Shown here piece after piece: positions 7,021-20,398 of a stretch of 64,000 bases of DNA. This DNA is from an uncultured Clostridia bacterium (GTDB taxonomy: Bacteria; Bacillota; Clostridia; TANB77; CAG-508). The translations under genes and the position numbers were made by a program. The stretch covers positions 1-64,000 of the forward strand of contig CANRNR010000003.1 in the NCBI GenBank assembly GCA_947632035.1. The letters run 5' to 3'. Every line of letters begins with the position of its first letter. The first letter of the stretch is position 1. Under the pieces are notes generated by a model. It saw only the letters and a program-made list of their open reading frames with translations, was not told the origin of the DNA and searched no databases.

Positions 7021-9807
7021 TTAGTTGTCTGGTTCTGTTGGTGTTGTAGTCTCTTCGTTCGTATTTGTAGGTGTTGGTGTTGGCGTAGATGTTGGTACTG
7101 TAGTTGGAGTTGATGTTGGTGTCGGTGTAGAAGTTGGTGCCTGAGTAGGTGTTGGTGTTGGCTCTTCCACACTTGCATTTGAATTTACTGTAATTACAAT
7201 TGTAACTCCTCTTTCAACCTGAGTATCTGGTGCTATACTTTGCCTAATAACAACTCCATCTGCCTGATCTGAGTGTTGTTCGATAATAACCTGTACATTA
7301 AGCCCTGCTAAAGCTTCCATTGCTGATTCTTGTGATAAGCCCACTACATTTTGTACTGTAATCATACTTGTTTCTAATGTATGAATATCGCAAGTTTCTG
7401 TTGGTACTGTATCTTTACTTTTTCCACTTGATGCATACCATTTTTTAGTTTGTTCTTTTTCTGGTGCTGCTGTAAATTGTTTTTCTTCAACTTCCAAACA
7501 ATATTCTGTAGCTAGTTTTCCACTTTCTTTACATACTTCCGCAGTAACATGACCTTCACATTGTTTTGGAACAGTTCCTTTAACAAAATATTCAGTATAA
7601 ACATTTGAACATTTAGAAGTTGCTAATTTTCCAGATGCTTTACATACAGTTGCAGTTACAATTCCATCAGGTCTTGTAAAACGTTTTCCATCTAAATTTT
7701 TGTGTACAGCTTTCATTACATTTGCCCAAATATTTATTGCACTATACTGCTTACTATCTGATACTACCCAATCATTTGTTTTTCCCCAACCATACCAAAC
7801 AGCCCCTGCATAATATGGTGTATAACCACAAAGCCATTTATCTGCTTTAGCATCTGTCGTACCAGTTTTAGCTGCTACATCCATTCCTGAAATTGCACAT
7901 CGGTATGCAGTACCTTCTGCACCTCTTACAACATCTAATAAAATATTTGAAACAATATATGCATTTTGTTCAGATATAACTCTTCTTTTTTCTTGTTTTG
8001 GTTCTACTACAACATTTCCTTCTGAATCTACTAATTTTGTATAAAATGTTGGTTCTATATATTCACCACCATTAGCAAGGCATGCATATGCTGCTGCCAT
8101 TTGAAGTGTACTTGAGCCATGGTATGCTCCACCTATTGCAAGTGTTAACCCATCTTGATCGTCACTATATGTTGTTAAACCAAATTTATGTAAATATTCA
8201 ATAGATTTACTTATTCCAATGTCTGACATAATTTTAATATTTATTATATTTGATGATCTTTCAATTGCTCTTCTAACTGTACATGGTCCAACATAACTTC
8301 CTACATTTCTTATTCTATTTCTTGGAAGTTCATTAAAATGAGTTTCTTCATCATAATATACTGTTGCTGCTGTTATTACTTTTTCTTCTAAACCTGCTGA
8401 AACATTTGCAAGTGGCTTTATTGAAGAACCCGTTTGTCTTGCATCTGATGTTGCATAGTTAGTATTCATTACTGCATTGTCTTGCTGTAAATCTCCACCC
8501 ATTGCTACTACTTTACCAGTAGAAGGTTCTATTATAGTCATTCCTGCATTAGTTCTATATGTTACAGTTTTGCTTTTTCCATTTTCATCTTTTTCTGTTA
8601 CTTTTTTAGTTTCAACATAAGTATCTTTTGCCATTTCCTTTAAAACTGCTTTTTGAATAGAAGTTACTTGTGTTGTATATAACTTATATCCACCTGAAGT
8701 AATCATATCATAAGCTGCCTTATAATCTATATCTTTTAGTTCTGCCAAGTCTTCTGCTGCCTCTTGTACAGCTTTATTTACAAAGTATGAAAGACTTCCA
8801 ATGTCAAAACTGCCCATTTTGAAAGGTAAACCTTTTTCAACTTTTGCAATTGCTTCATCATATAATTTTTGAGCTTCTTCTGGGTCATCACTAATTCTAT
8901 TTTGTTCTTTCATACAATTTAGAACTAATTTCGTTCTATTTTTTATCATTTCATCTTTCTGACCTTCACTATTTGAAACATAAGGGTTATAGCTACTTGG
9001 TGCATGGTTCATTCCTGCTAAGAAAGCAGATTCTGCTAAATCTAAGTCTTTTGCAGATTTATTGAAATAATATATAGAACCATATTCTACACCTCTTATT
9101 TCATTACCTCCTATAACTGCTCCCATAAATATTTCATTTAAATACTTTTCAAGAATCTGATCTTTATTAAGCATTTTTTCAATTTTATAAGCTCTTGAAA
9201 TCTCACGTATTTTTCTTTCAGCACCTTCCACTCCAGAGTTAGCATCATCTTTCATCATATTCTTTATTAATTGTTGTGTGATTGTACTTCCACCACCAAC
9301 GCTAGAATCTGAACCACGATTTAAAGCATAGCTTATAGTTGCTTTTGCAGTTCTTAATAAATCTACTCCTGAATGCTCATAAAATCTTTTGTCTTCTATT
9401 GCAATATATGCATTAGCAGTATATTTTCCCATTTGATCTAAGGTGATTATTTTTCTATTGACTCCACCTTCTTCGGGTTTTAGAAGTTCTGTTAAATTAT
9501 TTTCCGAATCAAATACTTCTGTATTTCCATATGCAACTAATTCTTGTTCAGTAATATTAAATTTATCACTAAAGAATATTCCTGCAACTATTCCTACACC
9601 AGCTAATCCTGTTAACATTACAAGTATAAATATAGTTAAAATAACCCTTTTTAAAATAGGATGTTTCTTTCTTTTCTTCCCTTGTTTCTTTGTTCCTTTT
9701 TGATCTTCTATTTTTCCGTCTTTTTTATTAAGCTTATTTCTTTTCTTTCCATTTATTTCATATTGCTTTGTTTTGCTATCTACATTACTTCTTTTTCCTT
9801 TTCCCAT
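7021..9807 (-). CDS. class A penicillin-binding protein (glycosyltransferase/transpeptidase) with PASTA domain
   Basis: Bifunctional peptidoglycan synthase. Lys/Arg-rich cytoplasmic N-terminus and one transmembrane helix, then a GT51 domain (AIEDKRFYEHSGVD; GGSTITQQLIKNM). The transpeptidase domain has the nucleophile in SSIK, the SSN motif and KTGTTD. A PASTA repeat (TVQNVVGLSQESAMEAL...) follows, then a Thr/Pro-rich tail. The PASTA domain suggests sensing of muropeptide or beta-lactam. I chose the ATG at 9807 (MGKGKRSN), preceded by GAGGAGGAA, over the track start ten codons upstream. Confidence 0.93.
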   Translation of the reverse strand: MGKGKRSNVDSKTKQYEINGKKRNKLNKKDGKIEDQKGTKKQGKKRKKHPILKRVILTIFILVMLTGLAGVGIVAGIFFSDKFNITEQELVAYGNTEVFDSENNLTELLKPEEGGVNRKIITLDQMGKYTANAYIAIEDKRFYEHSGVDLLRTAKATISYALNRGSDSSVGGGSTITQQLIKNMMKDDANSGVEGAERKIREISRAYKIEKMLNKDQILEKYLNEIFMGAVIGGNEIRGVEYGSIYYFNKSAKDLDLAESAFLAGMNHAPSSYNPYVSNSEGQKDEMIKNRTKLVLNCMKEQNRISDDPEEAQKLYDEAIAKVEKGLPFKMGSFDIGSLSYFVNKAVQEAAEDLAELKDIDYKAAYDMITSGGYKLYTTQVTSIQKAVLKEMAKDTYVETKKVTEKDENGKSKTVTYRTNAGMTIIEPSTGKVVAMGGDLQQDNAVMNTNYATSDARQTGSSIKPLANVSAGLEEKVITAATVYYDEETHFNELPRNRIRNVGSYVGPCTVRRAIERSSNIINIKIMSDIGISKSIEYLHKFGLTTYSDDQDGLTLAIGGAYHGSSTLQMAAAYACLANGGEYIEPTFYTKLVDSEGNVVVEPKQEKRRVISEQNAYIVSNILLDVVRGAEGTAYRCAISGMDVAAKTGTTDAKADKWLCGYTPYYAGAVWYGWGKTNDWVVSDSKQYSAINIWANVMKAVHKNLDGKRFTRPDGIVTATVCKASGKLATSKCSNVYTEYFVKGTVPKQCEGHVTAEVCKESGKLATEYCLEVEEKQFTAAPEKEQTKKWYASSGKSKDTVPTETCDIHTLETSMITVQNVVGLSQESAMEALAGLNVQVIIEQHSDQADGVVIRQSIAPDTQVERGVTIVITVNSNASVEEPTPTPTQAPTSTPTPTSTPTTVPTSTPTPTPTNTNEETTTPTEPDN

Positions 9808-10083
9808 TAGGATTCCTCCTCGGCTAAAATTTAACAATGATATTATATAATATATTATCGAAATTGAAAAGTGTTTTAATAAATTTTTAAGTTTTTTAAG
9901 ACAATGGGACGGGGTTTTTGTCTTAAGGAAATTTAAACGTTAAATAATTTCAGATAAAAAAATGGTAAAAATAGGAAAATTGTATAGACATCTCTGATAA
10001 AATGTGGTAATATAATAGATATGTTTAATTACTTTTCTAAGGGTAATTTGGGGGCAAATATAATTTTATAAGGAGATGTGTTT

Positions 10084-10848
10084 ATGCCCCGTTTAGCCAG
10101 AAAAAATATTAATAGTTCTTATTGTCATGTTATAGTCCAAGGAATAGATAAAGAATATATATTTAAAAATGACAATTTTAAAAAAATATATATGTCTATG
10201 TTGAAAAAAAATTTATTGGATACACAAGCAAGTATTTTAGCTTACTGCATTATGAGTAATCATGCTCATATATTAATTTATAGTGAAAAATTAGAAGACA
10301 TTACTAAAATAATGCTTCGAACTAATACTAGCTATGCTAAATTATACAATAAATCTAATAATAGAGTTGGTTACGTTTTTCGTGATAGATATTATACTCA
10401 ACCAATAACCTCCGAAAAGCAATTATTTAATTGCATTGCATATATTCATAACAATCCTATTAAAGCTCATATAGTTAATAATTTTTCTGAATATCCATAT
10501 TCAAGTTATAATGAATATTTAGGTAAAAAAGATTTACTTACTTTAAAGAGTATCAAATTAGTTTTCGGCTCTAGTCAAAATTATATAGAACAATTTAATT
10601 TAATTCATAAAAATAAAAATATAGAAGATATTATCGATATTAGTGAGCAAAAAAATAGTAATCAAGTTATTCAGAGCTTTATTACCATTAACAATAAAAA
10701 ATTAGATGAAATTATAAAAGATGAAACCATTTTTAGTCAATTACTACTAGATTTAAGGCATTGTTGCAATTTGTCTTTAAGAGATATGTCAAAAATATTC
10801 AATATTAGTAAAGACAAATTAAATAAAATTATAAATAAATTTCTATAA
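10084..10848 (+). CDS. REP-associated tyrosine transposase (RAYT, Y1/IS200-like domain)
   Basis: About 254 residues. It starts MPRLARKN, typical of Firmicutes RAYTs. The HUH metal site is visible in IMSNHAHILIYS, and the catalytic tyrosine region as YIHNNPIKA. A C-terminal extension of about 60 residues contains a helix-turn-helix-like segment (LSLRDMSKIFNISKDKLNKI). RAYTs cut and rejoin single-stranded REP hairpins. I chose the ATG at 10084, preceded by AAGGAGATG, over the GTG of the track. It lies between inverted copies of the repeat it probably mobilises. Confidence 0.88.
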   Translation: MPRLARKNINSSYCHVIVQGIDKEYIFKNDNFKKIYMSMLKKNLLDTQASILAYCIMSNHAHILIYSEKLEDITKIMLRTNTSYAKLYNKSNNRVGYVFRDRYYTQPITSEKQLFNCIAYIHNNPIKAHIVNNFSEYPYSSYNEYLGKKDLLTLKSIKLVFGSSQNYIEQFNLIHKNKNIEDIIDISEQKNSNQVIQSFITINNKKLDEIIKDETIFSQLLLDLRHCCNLSLRDMSKIFNISKDKLNKIINKFL

Positions 10849-10870
10849 TAGTAACTTATGATAATAGTTG

Positions 10871-10919
10871 CAATTATAATAACTACAATTATAATAACTA
10901 CAATTATAATAACTACAAT
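10871..10919. repeat. 15-bp tandem repeat, three perfect copies
   Basis: Unit CAATTATAATAACTA repeated three times plus a partial copy, just after the RAYT stop codon, inside element B. AT-rich and non-coding. Confidence 0.85.
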
Positions 10920-10965
10920 ATTCTTATTTTAATTTTAATAATAAACAAAAATTATTAATATGATA

Positions 10966-11021
10966 AATAACTCCATATTATACTAATGTTTTTACATTTA
11001 TATAGTATGGAGTTATTTTTA
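10966..11021 (+). terminator. terminator after the RAYT gene
   Basis: Arms AAATAACTCCATA and TATGGAGTTATTT with a loop of about 25-30 nt, followed by T-rich sequence. Confidence 0.6.
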
Positions 11022-11204
11022 TTATATTATTTAAATTGTGCTTTATATAATTCCTTGATTATATATTATTTTAGTTTTATATATAATACTTAAATTCATA
11101 TTTTATTAAACTATAGAACTGTAAATTTTAAAAGTTATAGAATTTAAAAATTTTCAAATTTAAAAGTCCTGAAAAGCCCAAGACAAAAACCCCGTCCCAT
11201 TGTC

Positions 11205-12356
11205 TTAACCAAATATTCCTCTTTTCTTAACTGGTGGTTGTTCGTTCATTGTTGTAGCTAACTTTGTTAAGAGCTCTCTTTGTTCTTGTGTTAGTCTTTT
11301 TGGAACTTGTACTTGAACAGTAAATATAAAATCTCCCTGTCCTGTACTGTTTAAACTTTTAAAACCTTTATTTCTAATTACGAATTTGCTACCGGGTTGA
11401 GTTGCATCTGGAATTGTATATATTTCTTCTGTTCCATCTACCATCGGAATACGTAGGTTTGCACCTAATGTGGCTTGTGTAAATGTAATTGGAATGTCAC
11501 AAAGTACATTATTACCTTTTCTAGTATATACGCTATGCCTTTTTACATGTACTACTATATATAAGTCTCCTTTTGCCCCACCATTTTCTCCAGGCTCGCC
11601 TTCTCCTCTTAGTACTATGGTTTGGTTATCATCTACACCTGCTGGAATTTTTACAGATACTCTAACCTGCTTTTTTATTGTTCCTTTTCCTTTGCAGTTT
11701 TCGCAGGGTTCTTTTATTACTTTACCTGTTCCATGGCAATTATTACAAGTTCTCATTGTTTGCATTTGACCTAAAATTGTGGTTTGCACTTGTTTTATTT
11801 GCCCTGTTCCGTGGCATACACTACAAGTTTCTTTGTGTGTTCCAGGTTTTGTTCCTTCTCCATGGCAAACATCACATGTTTCACGTCTATTGATTGTTAC
11901 ATATTTTTCAGTTCCTAAAAAAGATTCCTCAAAAGTAATTTCTATATCATAACGTAAATCTGTACCCTTTCTTGGTCCATTTTGACGACTTGCTCTTTGG
12001 CTTCCACCAAAGCCTCCTCCAAAGAATGATGAAAAAATGTCTCCTAAATCACCAAAATCACTAAATCCATCAAAGCCTGTTGAGTAAGTGTAAGTGCCAT
12101 TTCCATAAGGATTTCCTCCTCCAAAGCCTTGTGGACCATCTGGTCCAAATTGGTCATACATTTGTCTTTTTTGACTATCAGATAAAGTTTCATAGGCTTC
12201 ATTTACTTCTTTAAATTTTGCTTCGGCTTCTTCTTTATTATCTGGATTTGCATCAGGATGATATTGTTTAGCAAGCTTTCTATATGCTTTTTTTATTTCT
12301 TCATCAGTTGCATTTTTTTGAATGCCTAATACTTCATAATAATCTCTTTTTGCCAT
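11205..12356 (-). CDS. dnaJ: chaperone DnaJ (Hsp40)
   Basis: 383 residues. The J domain has the HPD motif (YHPDANPD), followed by the Gly/Phe-rich linker, four CXXCXGXG zinc repeats (about residues 150-215) and the C-terminal substrate-binding domains. It stimulates DnaK ATPase. Last gene of hrcA-grpE-dnaK-dnaJ, expected under HrcA/CIRCE control. Its TAA stop codon overlaps the right end of REP element B, so the native terminator was probably replaced by the element. Confidence 0.96.
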   Translation of the reverse strand: MAKRDYYEVLGIQKNATDEEIKKAYRKLAKQYHPDANPDNKEEAEAKFKEVNEAYETLSDSQKRQMYDQFGPDGPQGFGGGNPYGNGTYTYSTGFDGFSDFGDLGDIFSSFFGGGFGGSQRASRQNGPRKGTDLRYDIEITFEESFLGTEKYVTINRRETCDVCHGEGTKPGTHKETCSVCHGTGQIKQVQTTILGQMQTMRTCNNCHGTGKVIKEPCENCKGKGTIKKQVRVSVKIPAGVDDNQTIVLRGEGEPGENGGAKGDLYIVVHVKRHSVYTRKGNNVLCDIPITFTQATLGANLRIPMVDGTEEIYTIPDATQPGSKFVIRNKGFKSLNSTGQGDFIFTVQVQVPKRLTQEQRELLTKLATTMNEQPPVKKRGIFG

Positions 12357-12404
12357 TTTACTTCTTTCCTTTTTATAATTTATTATTTAACATTTTTTAT
12401 TTTC

Positions 12405-12522
12405 AAGCAAAAATATCATAGTTTGCATGCACCGCGAAGCGTACAAGCGAAGCGCGTTTGGAGCAAGCAATTGTTAAATTGCGTAGCGACAGCAAGGTGC
12501 AAAAACTATGATATCTTTGCTT
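12405..12522. repeat. long hairpin element with a GC-richer core in the dnaK-dnaJ gap
   Basis: Outer arms AAGCAAAAATATCATAGTTT and AAACTATGATATCTTTGCTT pair at 19 of 20 positions. A second stem (GCACC/GGTGC) and an inner hairpin (GCAATT...AATTGC) follow. The core contains GCGAAGCG-type repeats and is much richer in G+C than its surroundings. It could be a small mobile palindrome or an mRNA-processing hairpin that sets the DnaK:DnaJ ratio. No ORF. Confidence 0.6.
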
Positions 12523-12545
12523 ATAAATTTTAAAAATTGCAAATT

Positions 12546-14468
<1,923 letters not shown>

Positions 14469-14587
14469 TTAATTTAATTTTTGAGTTTAATTCCAAATTT
14501 AATTTTTAAACTCATTTTTGCTTTTGTTTTTGTTAATTTAATCTTTGAATAAAATAATATATAATAAATAAAATAAAAAATTAAAAT

Positions 14588-15280
14588 CTAATTTGCAACT
14601 ACAACCATAGAGTGACGAATCACTTTATTTCCTATCATGTAGCCTTTTCTATATTCTTCTTTGATTTCCTTTTCACCTAAATTTTCATCTACAACTAAGC
14701 TAACTGCTTCATGTAGTTCTGGATCAAAAGTTTTTCCAACTGTTTCAATTTCTTTTACCCCATTTGATGCTAAAACGTCTTTAAATTGTTTTAATACTAG
14801 CTCTACACCTTGTTTATAGCTTTCGTCTTCTGTTTTACTTTCTACGGCTTTTTCTAAGTTATCAATTACTGGTAAGAATGCAGATACTACATCTCCCATA
14901 ATTGAACCATATAAATCTTGCTTTTCTTTGTTGCTTCTTTTCTTGTAATTATCAAATTCTGCAGCAACTCTTTTTAATCTATCCTCTGTTTCTTCTAGCT
15001 GTATTTTTAAAGTTTCTTTTTCTTTTTTTATTTCAATTATGTCTTGTCCGTTTGAACCTTTTTCATTTTTTTCTTCGCTATTATTTACATTTTCATTATT
15101 TAAGTTTTCATTTGCTTGGTCTTTGGTTTCTTTCATTTCTTCGCTTCCTTCCTTTTGGTTTATTTTTTCATTTTTAGAACTTGATTTCTCATGTTGTTCA
15201 TTTGTGGGGTTTTCATTTGTTTCATCATTTATATTTTGCCATACATTTTCCTTATTCACTTTTTTAACCTCACTTTCCAT
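14588..15280 (-). CDS. grpE: nucleotide exchange factor GrpE
   Basis: 230 residues. A long acidic Asn/Glu/Lys N-terminal extension (about 85 residues) precedes a coiled-coil (EIKKEKETLKIQLEETEDRLKRVAAEFDNYKKRS) and the GrpE beta domain ending GNKVIRHSMVVVAN. It releases ADP from DnaK. The track start overlaps hrcA by 11 bp. A GTG at 15259 has GAGG eight bases upstream and may be the true start. Confidence 0.94.
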   Translation of the reverse strand: MESEVKKVNKENVWQNINDETNENPTNEQHEKSSSKNEKINQKEGSEEMKETKDQANENLNNENVNNSEEKNEKGSNGQDIIEIKKEKETLKIQLEETEDRLKRVAAEFDNYKKRSNKEKQDLYGSIMGDVVSAFLPVIDNLEKAVESKTEDESYKQGVELVLKQFKDVLASNGVKEIETVGKTFDPELHEAVSLVVDENLGEKEIKEEYRKGYMIGNKVIRHSMVVVAN

Positions 15281-16274
15281 TTAATTTTTTGCTAATATAT
15301 TTCATTACTGAAATTACTTTTGAATAGTCCATTCTTTTAGGACCTATTATTCCAATTGTTCCTAAGTCTTTATCCTGATAGCGATGCTTAAAAGTAATTA
15401 TACTAAAATCTTTTAACTTTTCATTTTCGTTTTCATCACCTATATACACATTTATATCTTGTGCAAAACCAGTATTTAAAAGGTCTAGCATAACTTCTTT
15501 TGTATCTAATAGATTTATAAAATTTTTTGCTACTTCCAAACTTTTAAATTCTGGAAGTTCAAATGATTTGTTTGCTCCTTCTAAATAAAGCTGGTCTTCT
15601 TCTCTTATAGCTCTTTCTAATTGAAGCATTACTGGTTTTATAACATTTAAGCTTTGATGCATTTCTGAAAATATATATTCTTCTAGTGGCTTATCTATTG
15701 CCTCTAATGGTTTTCCTTTTAGTTTACTATTAAAAAGATTATTTAAGATATTTACTTGTTCTTCTGTAATATCTTCGTCAAATTTAATAATTGTTTCTTT
15801 TACAATGCCTGTATCTGTAAGTATTACTGCCATTAACATTCTACTGCCAAGCAATACAAATTTTACTTCTTCTATGTTCTGCAAGTTTGCTTTTGGCCCT
15901 ACTGCAACAGATGTATAGTGTGTTACTTCTGATAAAGTATTTGTTGCAATTTTTGTTAATTCCTCAATTTCATTTACTTTTGTTTCTAATTTTGACTGAA
16001 TATATTTAATTTCTTCTAAGCTGATATTATCTTCTTTAATTAACTCATTTACATAGAAACGATAACCTTGTGCTGATGGCACTCTTCCACTTGAGGTGTG
16101 TGGTTTGTCTAGATAGCCACTTTTTTCTAGTTCTACCATTTCATTACGAATTGTGGCACTGCTACAATCTAAATTATATTTTTCTGCAATTGTACCTGAA
16201 CTTACTGGCTCTGCAGTATTTATATATTCATCTATAATTGCTTGCAGTATTTTTTTCTTTCTGTCATCTAGCAC
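15270..16274 (-). CDS. hrcA: heat-inducible repressor HrcA
   Basis: 334 residues. An N-terminal winged helix (about 1-75; SSATIRNEMVELEKSGYLDKPHTSSGRVPS) is followed by the GAF-like and dimerisation regions. It represses chaperone operons by binding CIRCE. It starts at a GTG with GAGGTG just upstream. First gene of the operon, and a CIRCE lies about 110 bp upstream, so autoregulated. Confidence 0.96.
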   Translation of the reverse strand: MLDDRKKKILQAIIDEYINTAEPVSSGTIAEKYNLDCSSATIRNEMVELEKSGYLDKPHTSSGRVPSAQGYRFYVNELIKEDNISLEEIKYIQSKLETKVNEIEELTKIATNTLSEVTHYTSVAVGPKANLQNIEEVKFVLLGSRMLMAVILTDTGIVKETIIKFDEDITEEQVNILNNLFNSKLKGKPLEAIDKPLEEYIFSEMHQSLNVIKPVMLQLERAIREEDQLYLEGANKSFELPEFKSLEVAKNFINLLDTKEVMLDLLNTGFAQDINVYIGDENENEKLKDFSIITFKHRYQDKDLGTIGIIGPKRMDYSKVISVMKYISKKLNGK

Positions 16275-16382
16275 TTTTTTTCACCTCTATTTCTTTTAGG
16301 TATGTTTGGCTTCTTTAATATATCTTCACTTTAATAATTCTATTTTTGATCTATGTAAATAATATAGTTCATATTTCTAAAA

Positions 16383-16409
16383 TTAGCACTCTTGCTTCTT
16401 GACTGCTAA
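16383..16409. promoter_or_regulatory. CIRCE operator
   Basis: TTAGCACTC, nine bases, GACTGCTAA. One arm departs from the consensus GAGTGCTAA at a single base. It sits in the hrcA leader just downstream of the likely promoter, as expected of an HrcA site. Confidence 0.9.
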
Positions 16410-16430
16410 ACTTTATATATATTATAACCA

Positions 16431-16463
16431 TTTTTAGCAATTGTCAATATGTATTGCTAAAAA
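16431..16463. promoter_or_regulatory. second operator-like palindrome overlapping the hrcA promoter
   Basis: Perfect 11-bp arms TTTTTAGCAAT and ATTGCTAAAAA around an 11-nt spacer. Its centre includes TTGACA on the minus strand, a -35 candidate whose TATAAT/TAATAT partner lies 15-17 nt downstream. It resembles CIRCE only in TTAGCA...TGCTAA, and the spacing differs. The binding protein is unknown. Confidence 0.55.
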
Positions 16464-16589
16464 GTTGTGTGAAATTTATGTGAAAGTATTAAAATAAGAA
16501 CAGCGATGCTGTTCCTATTTATTTTTCTTTATTTAATTTTTCTTGATTAACTAGTTAACTTAAATATTATTTTTCATTAGCATAAAATT

Positions 16590-18197
<1,608 letters not shown>

Positions 18198-18253
18198 CTA
18201 TTCATTACTTTTTATAATTTATTATTTTTGACTACATTTAAAAATAAAAAAAA

Positions 18254-18301
18254 TAGATTTAAAATAAAATACCTTTTTGGGGTGTTTTTTTTAAATCTAT
18301 C
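18254..18301 (-). terminator. leader terminator (attenuator candidate) of pyrG
   Basis: On the minus strand the arms ATAGATTTAAAA and TTTTAAATCTAT are followed by eight or more U. A promoter-like pair (TTTACA, 18 nt, TATCAT) lies just upstream and pyrG about 70 nt downstream. The loop holds CCCC. greA has its own terminator further upstream, so this one probably regulates pyrG. I do not see the GGG start used by the B. subtilis reiterative-transcription mechanism. Confidence 0.6.
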
Positions 18302-18376
18302 ATATTTATATGATACTACTATTTATCACGATTTGTAAAGAGTTTTTGACATTTTTATAGTACAAATATTAAATTG

Positions 18377-18412
18377 AGCACTATAATACTTAGAATTAAG
18401 AATTATAGTGCT
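18377..18412 (-). terminator. terminator of greA
   Basis: Arms AGCACTATAAT and ATTATAGTGCT just after the greA stop codon. The following sequence is only moderately T-rich. Confidence 0.6.
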
Positions 18413-18421
18413 TGTTTATTT

Positions 18422-18898
18422 TTATTTTGTAATAGATAAAATTTTGTATTGTATAGTTCCAGCTGGTGCTTGAACTTCAACTATTTGGTTCTTTTTTGCA
18501 CCTAAAATAGCACTTCCTATTGGAGATTCGTTTGATATTTTGTTTTGTGCTAAATCAACTTCTGTAGAACCAACTAAAGTATAGCTTACTTCTTCATTGA
18601 ATTCTATATCTAACAATTTTACAGTATTTCCAACTTGAACTGTCTTGGTATCTATTTCAGATTCGTCAATTATTTTTGCATAACGAATTTTATTTTCTAA
18701 TTCAGCGATTTTTGTTTCATTTTCAGCTTGTGCATTTTTTGCTTCATCATATTCAGAATTTTCAGATAAGTCACCAAATCCTAAAGCGATTTTTATTCTT
18801 TCAGCAATTTCGCCTCTTTTGGTTGTTTTTAAATAATTTAACTCTTCTTCTAATTTATCATAGCCTTCTTTTGTTAGTAATACTTCCTTCTCGTCCAT
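18422..18898 (-). CDS. greA: transcription elongation factor GreA
   Basis: 158 residues, normal length. An N-terminal coiled coil ([28 protein letters not shown], with [13 protein letters not shown]) and a C-terminal FKBP-like domain ([22 protein letters not shown]). It stimulates cleavage of backtracked RNA by RNA polymerase. Ribosome binding site AAGGAGG. Confidence 0.96.
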   Translation of the reverse strand: MDEKEVLLTKEGYDKLEEELNYLKTTKRGEIAERIKIALGFGDLSENSEYDEAKNAQAENETKIAELENKIRYAKIIDESEIDTKTVQVGNTVKLLDIEFNEEVSYTLVGSTEVDLAQNKISNESPIGSAILGAKKNQIVEVQAPAGTIQYKILSITK

Positions 18899-19051
18899 TT
18901 GTCTATGCCTCCTTTTGCTTTTTAAAATGTAATTGCAACAAACTATATAAAAATATAGGTTTGTTGCTCATTGCGTTCTAATATAATAAATTTTTTAAAA
19001 TTTGTCAAGTTTTTTATATGATTTTTCACAAAATGTTCACTTTAAATTTTT

Positions 19052-20188
19052 TTAAGCAGAACTTAATTCTTTTTCTACAACCCTTTTACATTCTTCATTT
19101 GTAATAATTCCGTTTTTTCCATATAATCTTATAATTCTAACTTTATCTTTTACCATTTTATTTCTTACTTTATAAAACTGCCTTTTATTAGACAAACTTT
19201 TGTCTAATAAATTTGTTTTTAACAGATTTTTGTTTAACAAACCTTCATTTAATAAGCTTTCATATAATGTAGTAATTGGTACATTGTCTAATAAATTATA
19301 TTGTGAAAAAATTTCTTTTGCTTCATCTGATGTGTCTATATCTACTTTTTTTATTTGAATTCCTTCAAATCCGAGACTATCATAATCATAGTTTGGCTCC
19401 ATAGTTATTATTACAGCTCTTCTATATATAGAATATTTTTTTATTTCATCATCTTCAAAATCAAAATTTATAATCCACTTAGCTTTTTTTAGACTCTTCT
19501 TTTTATTATTACTAATTGTTACAACAATATTCTCTTTTTCTTCTATTTTTTCAATTATTTTTTGAAATTTAGTAATATTAGGCGTTATTACATGTACATT
19601 TCTAAAGTATTCTCCTAAATAACTAATGTTATCAATATAAATTTGTTTTGGTTCTTTCATGCAAAAGTATAAATCTTCTAATTCTGTTTTTTCACCTTGC
19701 TGTTTTAATATGTACTCCAAAATGTCTTTTATTAAATATGGCATTAGTCCGCTTCCGTCAAGAATATGTATCTTTCTTGTAACTTCTTCCTCATAAATGT
19801 TTAAACTTTTTTCTAATTCATTTGAAAATACTAAATTGTCTATTTTATACTTTTCAATTAATTTCCTTACTTTTTTCATACATTTTTTTAATTTTATTTT
19901 TTCATAAGTTTTAATATGCTTTTTCTTACTTTTTAAATTAGTATTTTTATTTTGTTGTTCTATTTTAGTTTCTAAATCAAATGGAAGAATGAATATATAT
20001 GCATCATAAATTTTCTTTATAGTTATTAAATTAAATAAGTATTTTATTTTTACTATTAGTTCATAAAACGTAAAACACAGTAGATATTGTAGTTTAGCAA
20101 ATTTCGTTTTTTTAGTTTTTATATTGCTTAAATAACTTGTTTCATATAGTTCTTCATTTGAACTTTTTTCTTTTATATACCCCAGCAT
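19052..20188 (-). CDS. conserved-looking hypothetical protein
   Basis: 378 residues, function not recognised. The first half is Lys-rich with a hydrophobic stretch (about 34-56; LQYLLCFTFYELIVKIKYLFNL). A middle segment (HILDGSGLMPYLIKDILEYIL) and alternating hydrophobic strands (NIVVTISNNKK... WIINFDFED) suggest a nucleotide-binding-like alpha/beta fold. Near the C-terminus, leucine repeats (LLNEGLLNKNLLKTNLLDKSL) reflect short direct DNA repeats. It sits downstream of the GH18 gene but behind a terminator, so it is probably a separate unit. Confidence 0.55.
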   Translation of the reverse strand: MLGYIKEKSSNEELYETSYLSNIKTKKTKFAKLQYLLCFTFYELIVKIKYLFNLITIKKIYDAYIFILPFDLETKIEQQNKNTNLKSKKKHIKTYEKIKLKKCMKKVRKLIEKYKIDNLVFSNELEKSLNIYEEEVTRKIHILDGSGLMPYLIKDILEYILKQQGEKTELEDLYFCMKEPKQIYIDNISYLGEYFRNVHVITPNITKFQKIIEKIEEKENIVVTISNNKKKSLKKAKWIINFDFEDDEIKKYSIYRRAVIITMEPNYDYDSLGFEGIQIKKVDIDTSDEAKEIFSQYNLLDNVPITTLYESLLNEGLLNKNLLKTNLLDKSLSNKRQFYKVRNKMVKDKVRIIRLYGKNGIITNEECKRVVEKELSSA

Positions 20189-20263
20189 AGAAACACCTCT
20201 TTTTTAGATATATTTCTTATAAATTTTTTAGTCTGCTAATTTCATTTGCATTTCTTGCATAAA

Positions 20264-20309
20264 AAAGCCTCAATATAATATAGCTTGTTCTACATTATAT
20301 TGAGGCTTT
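20264..20309 (-). terminator. terminator of the GH18 gene
   Basis: Arms AAAGCCTCAATATAAT and ATTATATTGAGGCTTT, followed on the minus strand by a T run. Confidence 0.85.
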
Positions 20310-20398
20310 AATTTATTTATGATAATTATTTTTATAAATATTTTTTATTGTCAATAATTTTATATTTTCGTTATTCTTTTACTGCTAATATTATTCTA

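Larger units (their letters stand above)
9898..11207. mobile_element. RAYT-carrying REP element B
   Basis: The left end 9898-9928 and the inverted right end 11180-11207 are the same repeat found at elements A and C, and they enclose a Y1 transposase gene. Each end can form a small hairpin (AAGACAA with TTGTCTT) with a G-rich loop, as expected of single-strand substrates of HUH transposases. The right end overlaps the dnaJ stop codon. The interior also holds a 15-bp tandem repeat and a hairpin terminator after the transposase. Confidence 0.75.

Noticed and set aside
7000-7180. ORF of Gln/His-rich sequence opposite the Thr/Pro tail of the PBP
   Set aside because: It is the shadow of the low-complexity Thr/Pro linker in another frame; no ribosome binding site.
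10871-10919. Tandem CAATTATAATAACTA units
   Set aside because: Contiguous 15-bp repeats without spacers, not CRISPR and not coding.
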